Assembly: GCA_964430695.1 (NCBI GenBank)
Contig: CAYSFO010000015.1
Coordinates: 1-31,395, forward strand
Direction of reading: 5' to 3'
From: MGBC108787 sp964430695
GTDB lineage: Bacteria; Bacillota_I; Bacilli_A; RF39; UBA660
DNA: 31,395 nt
Shown: in pieces, positions 23,128-30,840 of the stretch
How the letters are laid out: each line of letters starts with the position of its first letter
Numbering within the stretch: position 1 is the stretch's first letter
Translations under genes and position numbers: made by a program
The notes under the pieces: model-generated
What the model saw: the letters and a program-made list of their open reading frames with translations, nothing else
Database searches by the model: none
What the model was told of the DNA's origin: nothing

Positions 23128-23385
23128 ATGCACAAAACCATTTTAATGAAACAAAAAAAGGCATTGGCTTTTCTAATGGCAGGAGGAATTATTTTTTCTA
23201 CACAGCCTTATTTAATAAAAGAGGAGTATTGTTTAGAAAGTGATATGGATATTGATAGGGAGCAAGGAGTTTCTAAGAAATTAGCTAAAAAGAAATATAA
23301 TTTAGGTTATATGCCTTCTTTTGGACAAGCTAGGAATTCTTTAAGGAAACCAAATTATTATGGTTCTGTTAACGAAAGTAAGTAA
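23128..23385 (+). CDS. Short secreted or membrane-linked hypothetical protein
   Basis: An 85-residue protein with a basic start (MHKTILMKQKK) and a hydrophobic stretch ALAFLMAGGIIFST, a signal peptide or anchor. The remaining 55 residues are polar and basic (KKLAKKKYNLGYMPSFGQ) and end in NYYGSVNESK. There is no sorting signal or lipobox. ATG 23128 follows GAGGAGG, so the upstream TTG at 23113 is not the start. It lies between two terminators or promoters and is probably a single-gene unit. Not recognised. Confidence 0.65.
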   Translation: MHKTILMKQKKALAFLMAGGIIFSTQPYLIKEEYCLESDMDIDREQGVSKKLAKKKYNLGYMPSFGQARNSLRKPNYYGSVNESK

Positions 23386-23392
23386 TAATTTT

Positions 23393-23420
23393 TTGTATCT
23401 AAATGTATTTGTGGTATAAT
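23393..23420 (+). promoter_or_regulatory. Promoter of rlmB
   Basis: TTGTAT (23393-23398) and TATAAT (23415-23420) with a 16-bp spacer, ahead of AGGAGGGG and the ATG at 23445. Confidence 0.65.
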
Positions 23421-23444
23421 AAACCTCATTAGGAGGGGATTTTT

Positions 23445-24128
23445 ATGCTAGTATATGGTAAAAACGTTTTAAAGGAAATCGAAGTAAAAAAGATTCGAAA
23501 GGTATATTTAAGTGAACATTTTCGTGATCGAGAAGTATATGATTATTTAAAAGCAAATCATATTCATTATTTTTTAAGTTCAAAAACGCAACTTGATAAA
23601 ATGGTAGTTGGAAACCATCAAGGAATTGTTATTGACATTGATGATTATACTTATTCTACTTTGGATTCTGTGATGGATGATGATTTTATTGTCGTTTTGG
23701 ATCATTTAGAAGATGTTCATAATTTTGGAGCGATTATTCGTACTTGTGAAGCTGCTGGTGTTAAATCAATAATTATTCCAAAAGATCGTAGTGTACGGGT
23801 AAATGATATTGTAATGAAGACCAGTTGTGGAGCTTTGGATCGTGTAAATATTATACTTGTGAATAACATATGTGAGGCATTAAAAAAACTACAAAAAAAT
23901 AATTATTTTGTCTATTCTTCTTTTATGGATGGAGAAGATTATCAAACGTTAGATTTTTCTTCAAAAAAAGTTTTGGTGATTGGAAATGAAGGCAAAGGAA
24001 TTAGTAAGGTTGTAGAAAATGTTACAGATGTACGGATTGGTATTCCTATGCAAGGAAAAGTGAATAGTTTAAATGCGAGTGTTGCTGCAGGTATTCTAAT
24101 TTTTACAATGAGTAGGTGGCATGAATGA
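23445..24128 (+). CDS. rlmB: 23S rRNA 2'-O-methyltransferase RlmB (TrmH/SpoU family)
   Basis: A 227-residue SpoU-family RNA methyltransferase with an N-terminal L30e-like substrate domain (MLVYGKNVLKEI...VGNHQGIVI) and a knotted SAM-binding domain. Motif 1 is LDHLEDVHNFGAIIRTCEAAGV, with the conserved Asn-Phe-Gly and Arg; motif 2 is VLVIGNEGKGIS; motif 3 is IPMQGKVNSLNASVAAGI. RlmB methylates G2251 in the P loop of 23S rRNA. The place just before a sigma-H-like gene and secE-nusG is the same as in Bacillus (yacO/rlmB), which supports the name. The stop overlaps the sigma gene start by 4 bp. A distinct TrmH paralogue cannot be fully ruled out. Confidence 0.9.
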   Translation: MLVYGKNVLKEIEVKKIRKVYLSEHFRDREVYDYLKANHIHYFLSSKTQLDKMVVGNHQGIVIDIDDYTYSTLDSVMDDDFIVVLDHLEDVHNFGAIIRTCEAAGVKSIIIPKDRSVRVNDIVMKTSCGALDRVNIILVNNICEALKKLQKNNYFVYSSFMDGEDYQTLDFSSKKVLVIGNEGKGISKVVENVTDVRIGIPMQGKVNSLNASVAAGILIFTMSRWHE

Positions 24129-24748
24129 AGTATGAAGAATATTCAGATAGTGAATTGTATTCTTTAATTTGTGAATCAAATGAAGATGCTAAAGATATTT
24201 TATTTATAAAATATAAATATATTATTGATGTCGTGATAAAGAAATATGCTTTTACAGCGATGAAGTATGGTTTTGAATATAAAGATTTATACCAAGAGGC
24301 ATTAGTTGGTTTTACAGATGCTATTAACTCCTATCAAGAAGATAAAAATACAAGTATGGCAACATTTATTACTTTGTGTGTGGACAGAAGATTACAAAAT
24401 TCTATTCGAAAAGCAGGACGAATTAAAAATATTACTTTTTTAGAGAGTTTGTCTTTAGAACATGTTTATGAACAATATAATATTCCTCTAAAGGATTTAA
24501 TTAGTGATAATAGTAAAAATGATCCTTTGGTGAATATTGCAAAGGATGAGGAATTTGATGAGTTAGTTGGCTTTATTGAGAAGTCCCTTTCTTCTAGTGA
24601 ATATGAAGTTTATAAATTATTAATTTCGGGTTTATCCTATAGCGAAATTGCTAAAATTTTAGGGAGATCTTTAAAGCAAATTGACAATGCGATTCAACGT
24701 ATAAAAAATAAAATTCGGGATATTTTAAAAGAGAGGGAAAACTATTGA
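24125..24748 (+). CDS. sigH: RNA polymerase sigma factor, SigH-like
   Basis: A 207-residue sigma-70-family factor. Region 2 is visible as LFIKYKYIIDVVIKKYAF, then YGFEYKDLYQEALVGFTDAI, then MATFITLCVDRRLQNSIRKAGR; region 4 is SSSEYEVYKLLISGLSYSEIAKILGRSLKQIDNAIQRIKNKI with its helix-turn-helix. Its size, lack of region 1 and position between rlmB and secE match SigH (sigma-30), which serves the stationary phase, competence or sporulation in Firmicutes. In this lineage the regulon is unknown. ATG overlaps the rlmB stop by 4 bp with AGGTGG upstream. The Bacillus genes yacP (before) and rpmGB (after) are absent here. Confidence 0.85.
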   Translation: MKYEEYSDSELYSLICESNEDAKDILFIKYKYIIDVVIKKYAFTAMKYGFEYKDLYQEALVGFTDAINSYQEDKNTSMATFITLCVDRRLQNSIRKAGRIKNITFLESLSLEHVYEQYNIPLKDLISDNSKNDPLVNIAKDEEFDELVGFIEKSLSSSEYEVYKLLISGLSYSEIAKILGRSLKQIDNAIQRIKNKIRDILKERENY

Positions 24749-24783
24749 TTTTTCCTTCTTTTTATGCTAAATTATTTTTAACG

Positions 24784-24805
24784 AACACGAGAGTGTTTTT
24801 ATTTT
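24784..24805 (+). terminator. Small hairpin between sigH and secE
   Basis: AACAC and GTGTT flank a GAGA tetraloop, followed by TTTATTTT. The 5-bp stem is short, so it may be a partial terminator that lowers read-through into secE. Confidence 0.45.
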
Positions 24806-24826
24806 GGAAAAAAAGAGGAGTTTTTC

Positions 24827-25051
24827 ATGAAAAAAGATAAAGATGTTAAGAAAAAAAAGACGAATAAAAAGAAACAAAAAAAAGAAAGTTTTTTTAAAGG
24901 AATTAAGCTTGAATTAAAGAAAGTGTCTTGGCCAGATAAAAAAGATATTATTAAATATTCTTTAGCGACATTACTGTTTTGTATTGTTGTTGTGGTGTTT
25001 TTTCAATTGTTAAATCTAGGTTTATCAGTTGTAAAAGGGGTGTTTAATTAA
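24827..25051 (+). CDS. secE: Preprotein translocase subunit SecE
   Basis: A 74-residue protein with a very basic N-terminus (alternating Lys/Asp tract), the conserved amphipathic segment FKGIKLELKKVSWPDKKDI and a single membrane helix (YSLATLLFCIVVVVFFQLL). The W-P pair in KKVSWP is the SecE signature. It clamps the SecY channel. The stop TAA shares its last base with the ATG of nusG. GAGGAG lies before the start. Confidence 0.97.
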   Translation: MKKDKDVKKKKTNKKKQKKESFFKGIKLELKKVSWPDKKDIIKYSLATLLFCIVVVVFFQLLNLGLSVVKGVFN

Positions 25052-25584
25052 TGGATAAATTATGGTATGTTGTTACAACTTATGTTGGACATGAAGCTAA
25101 TGTTAAAGAAAAGCTAGAAGCTCGTACAGAATCTATGGGAATGCAAGATAATATTTTTCGCGTTATTATTCCGGAAACTACGGAAGTAGAAATTAAAGAT
25201 GGCGTTAAAAAAGAAAAAGTAAAGAAAATGTTTCCTGGATATGTTTTTGTAGAAATGGTTATGAGTGATGAAGCTTGGTATGCTGTTCGTAATACACCGG
25301 GAGTAACTGGATTTATCGGATCTTCTGGAAAAGGTGCAAAGCCAACTCCATTGCTTCCACAAGAAATTGATCGTATTTTAGTAAATATGGGTATTTCTAG
25401 AGTTGATATAGAATCTGAGTTAAAAGTTGGAGACAAAGTCAATATTATTGATGGCCCATTTAAAGGCATGATGGGTACTGTTGATACTATTGATATTGAA
25501 AATAGTCGTTTACATGTATTAATTGACTTATTTGGTCAAGAAACTCCTGTAGAAGTTGAGTTATTTCAAGTAAATAAAGCTTAA
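25051..25584 (+). CDS. nusG: Transcription termination/antitermination factor NusG
   Basis: A 177-residue protein with the NGN domain (LWYVVTTYVGHEANVKEKLE...MFPGYVFVEMVMSDEAWYAVRNTPGVTGFIG) and a C-terminal KOW domain (LKVGDKVNIIDGPFKGMMGTV). It binds RNA polymerase and affects pausing, Rho action and coupling to ribosomes. The start codon shares one base with the secE stop. A strong terminator follows, so the normal read-through into rplK is cut here. Confidence 0.98.
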   Translation: MDKLWYVVTTYVGHEANVKEKLEARTESMGMQDNIFRVIIPETTEVEIKDGVKKEKVKKMFPGYVFVEMVMSDEAWYAVRNTPGVTGFIGSSGKGAKPTPLLPQEIDRILVNMGISRVDIESELKVGDKVNIIDGPFKGMMGTVDTIDIENSRLHVLIDLFGQETPVEVELFQVNKA

Positions 25585-25585
25585 T

Positions 25586-25612
25586 AAAATCGTTCATTTT
25601 GAACGATTTTTA
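25586..25612 (+). terminator. Terminator of secE-nusG
   Basis: AAAATCGTTC (25586-25595) pairs with GAACGATTTT (25601-25610) across ATTTT; A- and T-runs make it usable from both strands, so it may also end the minus-strand gene at 25643. Confidence 0.85.
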
Positions 25613-25642
25613 TCTTTTTAGTAAAGAAAGTGCTTTGTTTTA

Positions 25643-26443
25643 TTATTCTTCTAACATTTGGTCTGCATCTTCAAAAAAAGCTTGTATTTCATAATCTCTA
25701 AATTCCCAACTTTTTAGTTTGTTTGTCATTTCTTTTTGTATTTTTTGTATTTCTTCTTCACTTTGTGCATTTCTTATTTCATCACAATATGGTTCTAAAC
25801 TTTCCCATCCTTTATACATTCTTTTCGCCATTTTATCTGGGCCAATATGAAAGTGTTCTGTTGGACCTCCTGTATGATCTAGAACACATTGATGTGTTTC
25901 ATCTATAACACCTAAGTCATTGCTTTCAAGATAAGCACGCATTTCCTCATTGTGTAATAAAAAGTCTCTTAAAGCTTCAAAATCTCCATCTTGAGGGACA
26001 ATATCAAGAGCCCTCCCTGTTCTATGATGGCTTCTAGAATTAGCATAACCAATTCCTGAATCAAGAGGGCGATAGTCATAGATAACTTCTACTTTTATTC
26101 CATTTCTTTCAAAAATATCTTGTACCTCTTTGTTCATTTGTTTTGCCCTATTGTAAGATTCTTTTTCGGTAGGGTCGTCTGGTTCATCAAACTGAATGGG
26201 TACATAAGTATTACTAGATTCTGTATCAACCATTATTTCTTCTGCTGGTACTCTTGAAGATTTGATTTCGTCTATATTTAAATCTACTTCTTCTGTTTGT
26301 ATGGGATTTTTAGGAGGTTCCTCATAAGGATTATTATAAGGACTAGTATACTTTTTTATTTTTGAAACAGAGGTATAATTTGATTTGGTATTCATATTTT
26401 GTTTTATTGTTAAGGCATCAACATTTGTATTAATTTCTTTCAT
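25643..26443 (-). CDS. LAS-fold zinc peptidase-like protein without signal peptide
   Basis: A 266-residue protein. Residues 100-210 carry the zinc site of M15-type (VanY/hedgehog-like, LAS) peptidases: SHHRTGRALD fits S-x-H-x2-G-x-A-x-D with ligands His140 and Asp147, and EHFHIG gives H-x-H with His199. YDYRPLDSG before it holds the conserved Arg. LAS enzymes cut cell-wall peptides or similar amide bonds. There is no signal peptide or membrane helix; the first 95 residues are polar, Pro/Glu/Asn-rich and look disordered. Either it is exported in another way, released by lysis, or acts inside. AAAGGA lies eight bases before the ATG. It is oriented opposite to the surrounding ribosomal genes, which suggests later insertion. 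Confidence 0.75.
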   Translation of the reverse strand: MKEINTNVDALTIKQNMNTKSNYTSVSKIKKYTSPYNNPYEEPPKNPIQTEEVDLNIDEIKSSRVPAEEIMVDTESSNTYVPIQFDEPDDPTEKESYNRAKQMNKEVQDIFERNGIKVEVIYDYRPLDSGIGYANSRSHHRTGRALDIVPQDGDFEALRDFLLHNEEMRAYLESNDLGVIDETHQCVLDHTGGPTEHFHIGPDKMAKRMYKGWESLEPYCDEIRNAQSEEEIQKIQKEMTNKLKSWEFRDYEIQAFFEDADQMLEE

Positions 26444-26558
26444 TTTTGTTATCCTTTCTTCTTATTATTAGAATATCATATTTTGGTAAGAAATACATAT
26501 GTTTAACGTTCATTTTACAATTCTTTTCTTTCTATTTTGGTTAGATAATTTCTTTTTG

Positions 26559-26567
26559 TGCTATAAT
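26559..26567 (+). promoter_or_regulatory. Extended -10 promoter of the transglutaminase-like gene
   Basis: TGC-TATAAT at 26559-26567 forms an extended -10 element about 28 bp before the ATG at 26595; no strong -35 box. Confidence 0.45.
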
Positions 26568-26594
26568 AAATTTTCATATGAAAGAGTGTTTTTT

Positions 26595-27458
26595 ATGGAA
26601 CTAATTGATTTTAATCAGAGACTTAATAAAATAGTTGATATGGTTGACGACTCTTGGAATAAAGATTTGAAAATACGTTATTTATATCGAAGTTTATCTA
26701 TTTTGTTTCAACGTGATGTAGAGTATTTTTTAAGTAGTTATAAAAAGCAATTAGAACTTTATATATCGGGTTTTGAGATGAAGGGAAAAAATGTTGTTTG
26801 TCAATCCATGTGTGCGTATTATAAAAGAGCTTTTTGGAAAAAAAGAATTGAATCAAAAATTATTATTGTAGGGGAAAAAGAGATTCCTCATTATGTCATG
26901 CTTGTTAATGGAGATAAAGGGTGGTATTATTTGGATCCCTTACTAGATTTAATGGCAAATCGTATGGGATTAGTAAGTTCTTATTTTGCTCGAATACCTC
27001 ATTCAAAAAGTGATGTGATTCATCGTAAATATCCAAATTTGAAGCAATTAAGTAAAGAGTATATTTTTAATTTAGATAAAGAATTAAATTTGTTATATGG
27101 TGGAGAATATTTAAATTTTTATTTAGGTATGGTATATCGTGAAATGATGGATAAAAAAATTACTCCATCTTCTTTTGATCCTAATTTATCAGAGATGGAA
27201 AATAAAATACTTTTTGCCTCCAATCATTTGATTTCTCTTGGTAAAGATTTGGGCATATGTGAAAGAAAGCAATTTTATGAACGATTAATTTATACTATTT
27301 TTTCTGAAAAAGAAAGACGTCATGTTAAAGTAATTTTTGAACAAAATCAAGAAACTTTATCGTTTGTATTTGATAAAGATATTGATGAGGCATTAGAAAA
27401 TGATTTATGTTTTAAAGAAGAATGGAATGATGGACAGTATTGTTTGATTCGTAAATAA
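26595..27458 (+). CDS. Transglutaminase-like cysteine protease-fold protein
   Basis: A 287-residue soluble protein. Residues 65-118 resemble a transglutaminase-like core: NVVCQSMCAYYKRAFW (Cys69 as likely nucleophile, Cys73 nearby), then IPHYVMLVNGDKGWYYLDPLLD, giving His99 and Asp114 in the usual Cys-His-Asp order and with the W-x2-(L)DP signature. The rest is helical and charged, without signal peptide. Members of this superfamily act as proteases, amidases or crosslinkers; the substrate here is unknown. The start is ATG 26595 behind GAAAGAGTG; upstream in-frame codons run through the promoter. Divergent from the zinc-peptidase gene and followed by a separate promoter for the 604-residue gene. 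Confidence 0.7.
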   Translation: MELIDFNQRLNKIVDMVDDSWNKDLKIRYLYRSLSILFQRDVEYFLSSYKKQLELYISGFEMKGKNVVCQSMCAYYKRAFWKKRIESKIIIVGEKEIPHYVMLVNGDKGWYYLDPLLDLMANRMGLVSSYFARIPHSKSDVIHRKYPNLKQLSKEYIFNLDKELNLLYGGEYLNFYLGMVYREMMDKKITPSSFDPNLSEMENKILFASNHLISLGKDLGICERKQFYERLIYTIFSEKERRHVKVIFEQNQETLSFVFDKDIDEALENDLCFKEEWNDGQYCLIRK

Positions 27459-27467
27459 TAATTATTC

Positions 27468-27496
27468 TTGTTCTTTTTTCATTTATATACTATAAT
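27468..27496 (+). promoter_or_regulatory. Promoter of the gene at 27527
   Basis: TTGTTC (27468-27473) and TATAAT (27491-27496) have a 17-bp spacer and lie 30 bp before the ATG. Confidence 0.65.
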
Positions 27497-27526
27497 AGAT
27501 TCACTTTTTGGGGGAGTGGTGATTTT

Positions 27527-29341
27527 ATGAATAAAAAATTAAAAAAATTACTAATTGATTTGCATGATTCAGATTTAGAGTATTATATAGAGAAAGATTC
27601 TTTGGTTGTTACAAGGATAGAAGAAATTATTGCATACATTTTTAAAAATGGCACTAGTCCTGATGAAACAATTTCTTTTTCTTGTGATGGAAGAAATGTT
27701 TGTGAATGGATTAAAGAAGTAGCTGAATTTCAAGAGCCTTTATATGTTGACTTTACTCATTATATAAAGCAACCTTTTTTTGAAAGAAATTCTCAAGGAA
27801 TAGAGATATGGAATTTTAAATTTCAAGATTTTTATGCGTTTGTATCTTTTTATAGAAGATTACCTAGAGTTTATGAAAAAAACTTTTTTGATGGGACGGA
27901 TATGTATAAATGGTATCATACGCAATTAAGACGACTAAATACGCCAGAAAAAACGAATTGTATTTTATTCACTGATGAGCAAAATATGTGTTTAACACAA
28001 TTGAATGCATTAATAAATGAAATAAATGGAAATAATCACTCTATTTCTTTATCAAATATGGATAAATTAAAAGAATTACATGCCTTTCTTTTAGAACATG
28101 AAAATTTATTTAATTTAAATAACTACTCTTTTTCTGATGGAACAAAGATGGATTTGTTTGTAAAAAAGATTAAAAATAAAAAAATTGTATTAACAGAGAA
28201 AGAACAGGATTTGTTTCATCATTTGATGGAACTTGTTATTCGAATTCATAAAGATGGGGTAAAAGGAATTGTACAATATCAAGATTCTTCTTATGATGTA
28301 TCTAATCTTAAAAAGAGAAAAGGAGCAGTTATTCAAAAAGCGCATTTTTCTAAGAAGCTTAAACTTGATAAGCAAAAATTTCTTTTAAATGAAATGTCTA
28401 ATGGAAGTCGTATGGCGTATGTTCGAGAGAAGATGCAGTTCATATCAGAAGATATGGGTAATTTGTTAGGAATGGGCACACCTCCTTATATTAAAACTGA
28501 AAATAATCATTATAAGCTTACTGTTTTTAGAAAAATGCAATTCTTAATATTAATTGCAAGAATGAAAGAAAAGGACTCTATTTTAGAAAAAATTCGTGAA
28601 AGATTTTCTTCCGATTTAGTCATTGAAGATGCAATAAACTATTATTTATTTCAATTAAGTGCTATGTTTTCTTTTGATAAAAAAAGAAAATTATGTTATC
28701 AGTTCTCTAAAGACTATCGAACTCAAAGAGACGTTTTGCCAAATATAAATTATTCTACTAAAAGTAAATTAAGTATTTATTCCCAATTAGAAAAAATCAA
28801 AGCAAAAGAGATATTATTACCGGATGAGTTAAGTACGATTTTAGAATTGGAAGAAATATTAAAAGAAACCATTTTCGAAGATAAAGCGGATGATCAAATA
28901 CTTAATAAAGTAAATTTAAGTTTAGGATTACCTTTTTCTACTATTTCTTCTATTTATAATATAGATGAGGCAATTGCTCAAAAATTATTAGAAAAGTATG
29001 AGTTTTATAAAGTGGATAAAAAATTAAATACTTTACAATTGTCTCTTTTAAATCGAGCTTCAGACTTGCTTTCTTGTGCCTTAAATCCAGGACAAGATTT
29101 AGGATTTGAAGTTTTGCGTTTAAAGGAAAGATTAGGTGTAACTATTACTGCACTTGCCAATATGTTTGGTCTTGAGCGAACTCGTTTTTCTCATGCTATT
29201 TATGGCGAGACTTCATATACTATGGTTTGGGAAGCTGTTGAAAGTTCCCTTTCTAAACTAGATGCATATGGACCTTCTAAAGATATAGAACGTTTTAAAA
29301 GTTGTTTTTTAGAGGGACGTAAGTTAAATCGGGAAAAATAG
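27527..29341 (+). CDS. Unknown 604-residue protein with possible DNA-binding segments
   Basis: I do not recognise the whole protein. It is soluble, basic and helical. Two segments hint at nucleic-acid binding. Residues about 125-165 (FDGTDMYKWYHTQLRRLNT...LFTDEQNMCLTQLNALI) resemble the helicase-associated domain pattern (G-x2-M-x2-W-x3-Q-R...L-x3-Q...L). Residues about 540-580 (LKERLGVTITALANMFGLERTRFSHAIYG) look like an Xre-type helix-turn-helix. The middle carries a Lys-rich patch (SNLKKRKGAVIQKAHFSKKLK). Its start follows GGGGGAG and a good promoter. It ends exactly at the base before the rplK promoter. Function unknown; a transcription or phage-type regulator is one possibility. Confidence 0.72.
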   Translation: MNKKLKKLLIDLHDSDLEYYIEKDSLVVTRIEEIIAYIFKNGTSPDETISFSCDGRNVCEWIKEVAEFQEPLYVDFTHYIKQPFFERNSQGIEIWNFKFQDFYAFVSFYRRLPRVYEKNFFDGTDMYKWYHTQLRRLNTPEKTNCILFTDEQNMCLTQLNALINEINGNNHSISLSNMDKLKELHAFLLEHENLFNLNNYSFSDGTKMDLFVKKIKNKKIVLTEKEQDLFHHLMELVIRIHKDGVKGIVQYQDSSYDVSNLKKRKGAVIQKAHFSKKLKLDKQKFLLNEMSNGSRMAYVREKMQFISEDMGNLLGMGTPPYIKTENNHYKLTVFRKMQFLILIARMKEKDSILEKIRERFSSDLVIEDAINYYLFQLSAMFSFDKKRKLCYQFSKDYRTQRDVLPNINYSTKSKLSIYSQLEKIKAKEILLPDELSTILELEEILKETIFEDKADDQILNKVNLSLGLPFSTISSIYNIDEAIAQKLLEKYEFYKVDKKLNTLQLSLLNRASDLLSCALNPGQDLGFEVLRLKERLGVTITALANMFGLERTRFSHAIYGETSYTMVWEAVESSLSKLDAYGPSKDIERFKSCFLEGRKLNREK

Positions 29342-29370
29342 TTGTAAACATTTCTATTTTATGCTATTAT
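29342..29370 (+). promoter_or_regulatory. Promoter of rplK-rplA
   Basis: TTGTAA (29342-29347) and TATTAT (29365-29370) with a 17-bp spacer. It starts directly after the stop of the preceding gene and would produce a leader of about 105 nt. Confidence 0.7.
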
Positions 29371-29410
29371 CTTAAGTGCAATCGCATATATTAATGTTAG
29401 ATTGTATGTA

Positions 29411-29455
29411 CCCTGAGTGGGAGGGAAAAGCGGATTTGCCCAATACCACTCACGC
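29411..29455 (+). promoter_or_regulatory. L1-binding leader mimicking 23S rRNA
   Basis: TGAGTGG (29414-29420) pairs with CCACTCA (29446-29452); inside, GAGGG and GCCC form a second helix with an asymmetric internal loop. The strands GAGTGGGAGGG and AATACCACTC closely copy the L1-binding stalk of 23S rRNA (GGTGGGAGG ... GAAATACCACC). In many bacteria L1 binds such a mimic ahead of rplK and blocks translation of both L11 and L1. The likeness is seen; the regulation is inferred from the known system. Confidence 0.75.
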
Positions 29456-29483
29456 GAGAAAAATTAATTAGGAGGTGTTTTTC

Positions 29484-30086
29484 GTGGCTAAAGAAGTCGT
29501 AAAGAAAATTAAATTACAAATCGAAGCTGGAAAGGCTACACCTGCTCCACCCGTTGGAACATGTTTAGGCCCTGCAGGAATTAATATTCAAGATTTCTGT
29601 TCTAAATTTAATGAACAAACTCGAGATAAAATGGGAGATATTCTTCCTGTTGAAATTTCTGTTTATGAAGATCGAAGCTTTGATTTTGTTATAAAAACTG
29701 CACCTGCTGGATTCTTACTTAAAAAAGCTGCTAAGATACAAAAAGGTAGTAAAAAGGGAGCAAATGAAATTGTTGCCACTATTACAAAAGAAGATCTTAG
29801 AAGTATTGCGGAAACTAAACTACCAGATTTAAATGCATATGATGTTGATGCAGCAATGCATATTATTGAAGGTACCGCAAGAAATATGGGTATTGCTATT
29901 AAAGGTGTTAATGATGCAGAGCTTCTAGAACAAGCAAAAGAAGCTGCAGCTCATGAAGCTGAAATGGCAAAACGTGATGAAGAATTGGCAGAGATGGAAA
30001 ATGAAGCGAAAGAGCTTGCTAGTGGAAATGTAGAAGTTCCTGCAGCTCAAGATGAAAATTCTCTAGAAAATACAGAAGAAGAATAA
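29484..30086 (+). CDS. rplK: Ribosomal protein L11 with long C-terminal tail
   Basis: L11 of the large subunit, the GTPase-centre stalk base. Residues 1-141 match the family: KLQIEAGKATPAPPVG, then AGINIQDFCSKFNEQT, FVIKTAPAGFLLKKAAKI, and the C-terminal end HIIEGTARNMGIAIKG. Normal bacterial L11 stops there at about 141 residues. This protein goes on for about 59 more, an Ala/Glu/Lys-rich, probably helical, acidic tail ending NSLENTEEE. The loop usually read as GPALGQ is GTCLGP. The start is GTG 29484 behind AGGAGGTG; the GTG at 29475 is inside that site. It is followed by rplA in one operon. No frameshift into another gene explains the tail. Confidence 0.97.
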   Translation: MAKEVVKKIKLQIEAGKATPAPPVGTCLGPAGINIQDFCSKFNEQTRDKMGDILPVEISVYEDRSFDFVIKTAPAGFLLKKAAKIQKGSKKGANEIVATITKEDLRSIAETKLPDLNAYDVDAAMHIIEGTARNMGIAIKGVNDAELLEQAKEAAAHEAEMAKRDEELAEMENEAKELASGNVEVPAAQDENSLENTEEE

Positions 30087-30141
30087 TAAATAATAAAGAA
30101 AATAAAAAAATCCGCTAATAAACCACAGTTAGGAGGAAATT

Positions 30142-30840
30142 ATGAAGAAGTTTGGGAAAAAATATGTGGAAGCTTCTAAAAACGTAGAAAAAAATAAAGA
30201 GTATTCTGCAGAAGAAGCAATAAAATTAGTAAAAGAAACTTCAATTACTAAGTTTGATAGTACCGTTGATGTAGCAATTAAACTAAATGTTGATCCTAAA
30301 AAAGCTGATCAACAACTTAGAGGTTCATTTGTACTTCCAAATGGTACAGGTAAATCTAAAAAAATATTAGTTATTGCTAAAGGTGCTCAAGCAACTGCTG
30401 CTAAAGAAGCTGGTGCAGATTATGTTGGAGATAAAGACATGATTGATAAAATTCAAAAGGAAAATTGGTTTGATTATGATGTTATTATCGCTACGCCAGA
30501 TATGATGCCAGAACTTGGTAAAATTGGTAAAATTTTAGGACCTAAAGGGTTAATGCCTAATCCTAAAACCAATACAGTTACTACCAATGTAGAAGCTGCT
30601 GTTACTGATGTTAAAAAAGGTATGGTAAGTTATAAAACAGATACTTATGGAAATGTTCATAGTGTTGTTGGTAAAGTTTCTTTTGATGAAGCAAAATTAC
30701 AAGAAAATTTAGAATATATTATTAGTACAATTTCTAGATTAAAACCTGCAAGTGTTAAAGGTAAATTTATTAATTCAATTACCATTGCTTCTACTATGGG
30801 TCCTGGAATTAAAATTGATAAAAATTCTTTTGACATTTAA
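30142..30840 (+). CDS. rplA: Ribosomal protein L1
   Basis: A 232-residue protein with normal length and landmarks: KKYVEASKNVEKNKEYSAEEA start, DVAIKLNVDPKKADQQLRG, VLPNGTGKSKKILVIAKG, the conserved KIGKILGPKGLMPNPKTNTV hinge and the final STMGPGIKID. L1 forms the L1 stalk and is the likely repressor that binds the leader at 29411-29455. AGGAGG precedes the ATG; 55 bp separate it from rplK. The promoter of rplJ overlaps its last codons. Confidence 0.98.
   Translation: MKKFGKKYVEASKNVEKNKEYSAEEAIKLVKETSITKFDSTVDVAIKLNVDPKKADQQLRGSFVLPNGTGKSKKILVIAKGAQATAAKEAGADYVGDKDMIDKIQKENWFDYDVIIATPDMMPELGKIGKILGPKGLMPNPKTNTVTTNVEAAVTDVKKGMVSYKTDTYGNVHSVVGKVSFDEAKLQENLEYIISTISRLKPASVKGKFINSITIASTMGPGIKIDKNSFDI

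Noticed and set aside
25080..25469. Minus-strand frames inside nusG
   Set aside because: Shadow frames of a well-conserved gene, with no ribosome site and no recognisable product. The same holds for the minus-strand frames inside pcrA, rplJ and the 15.2-kb transferase gene.
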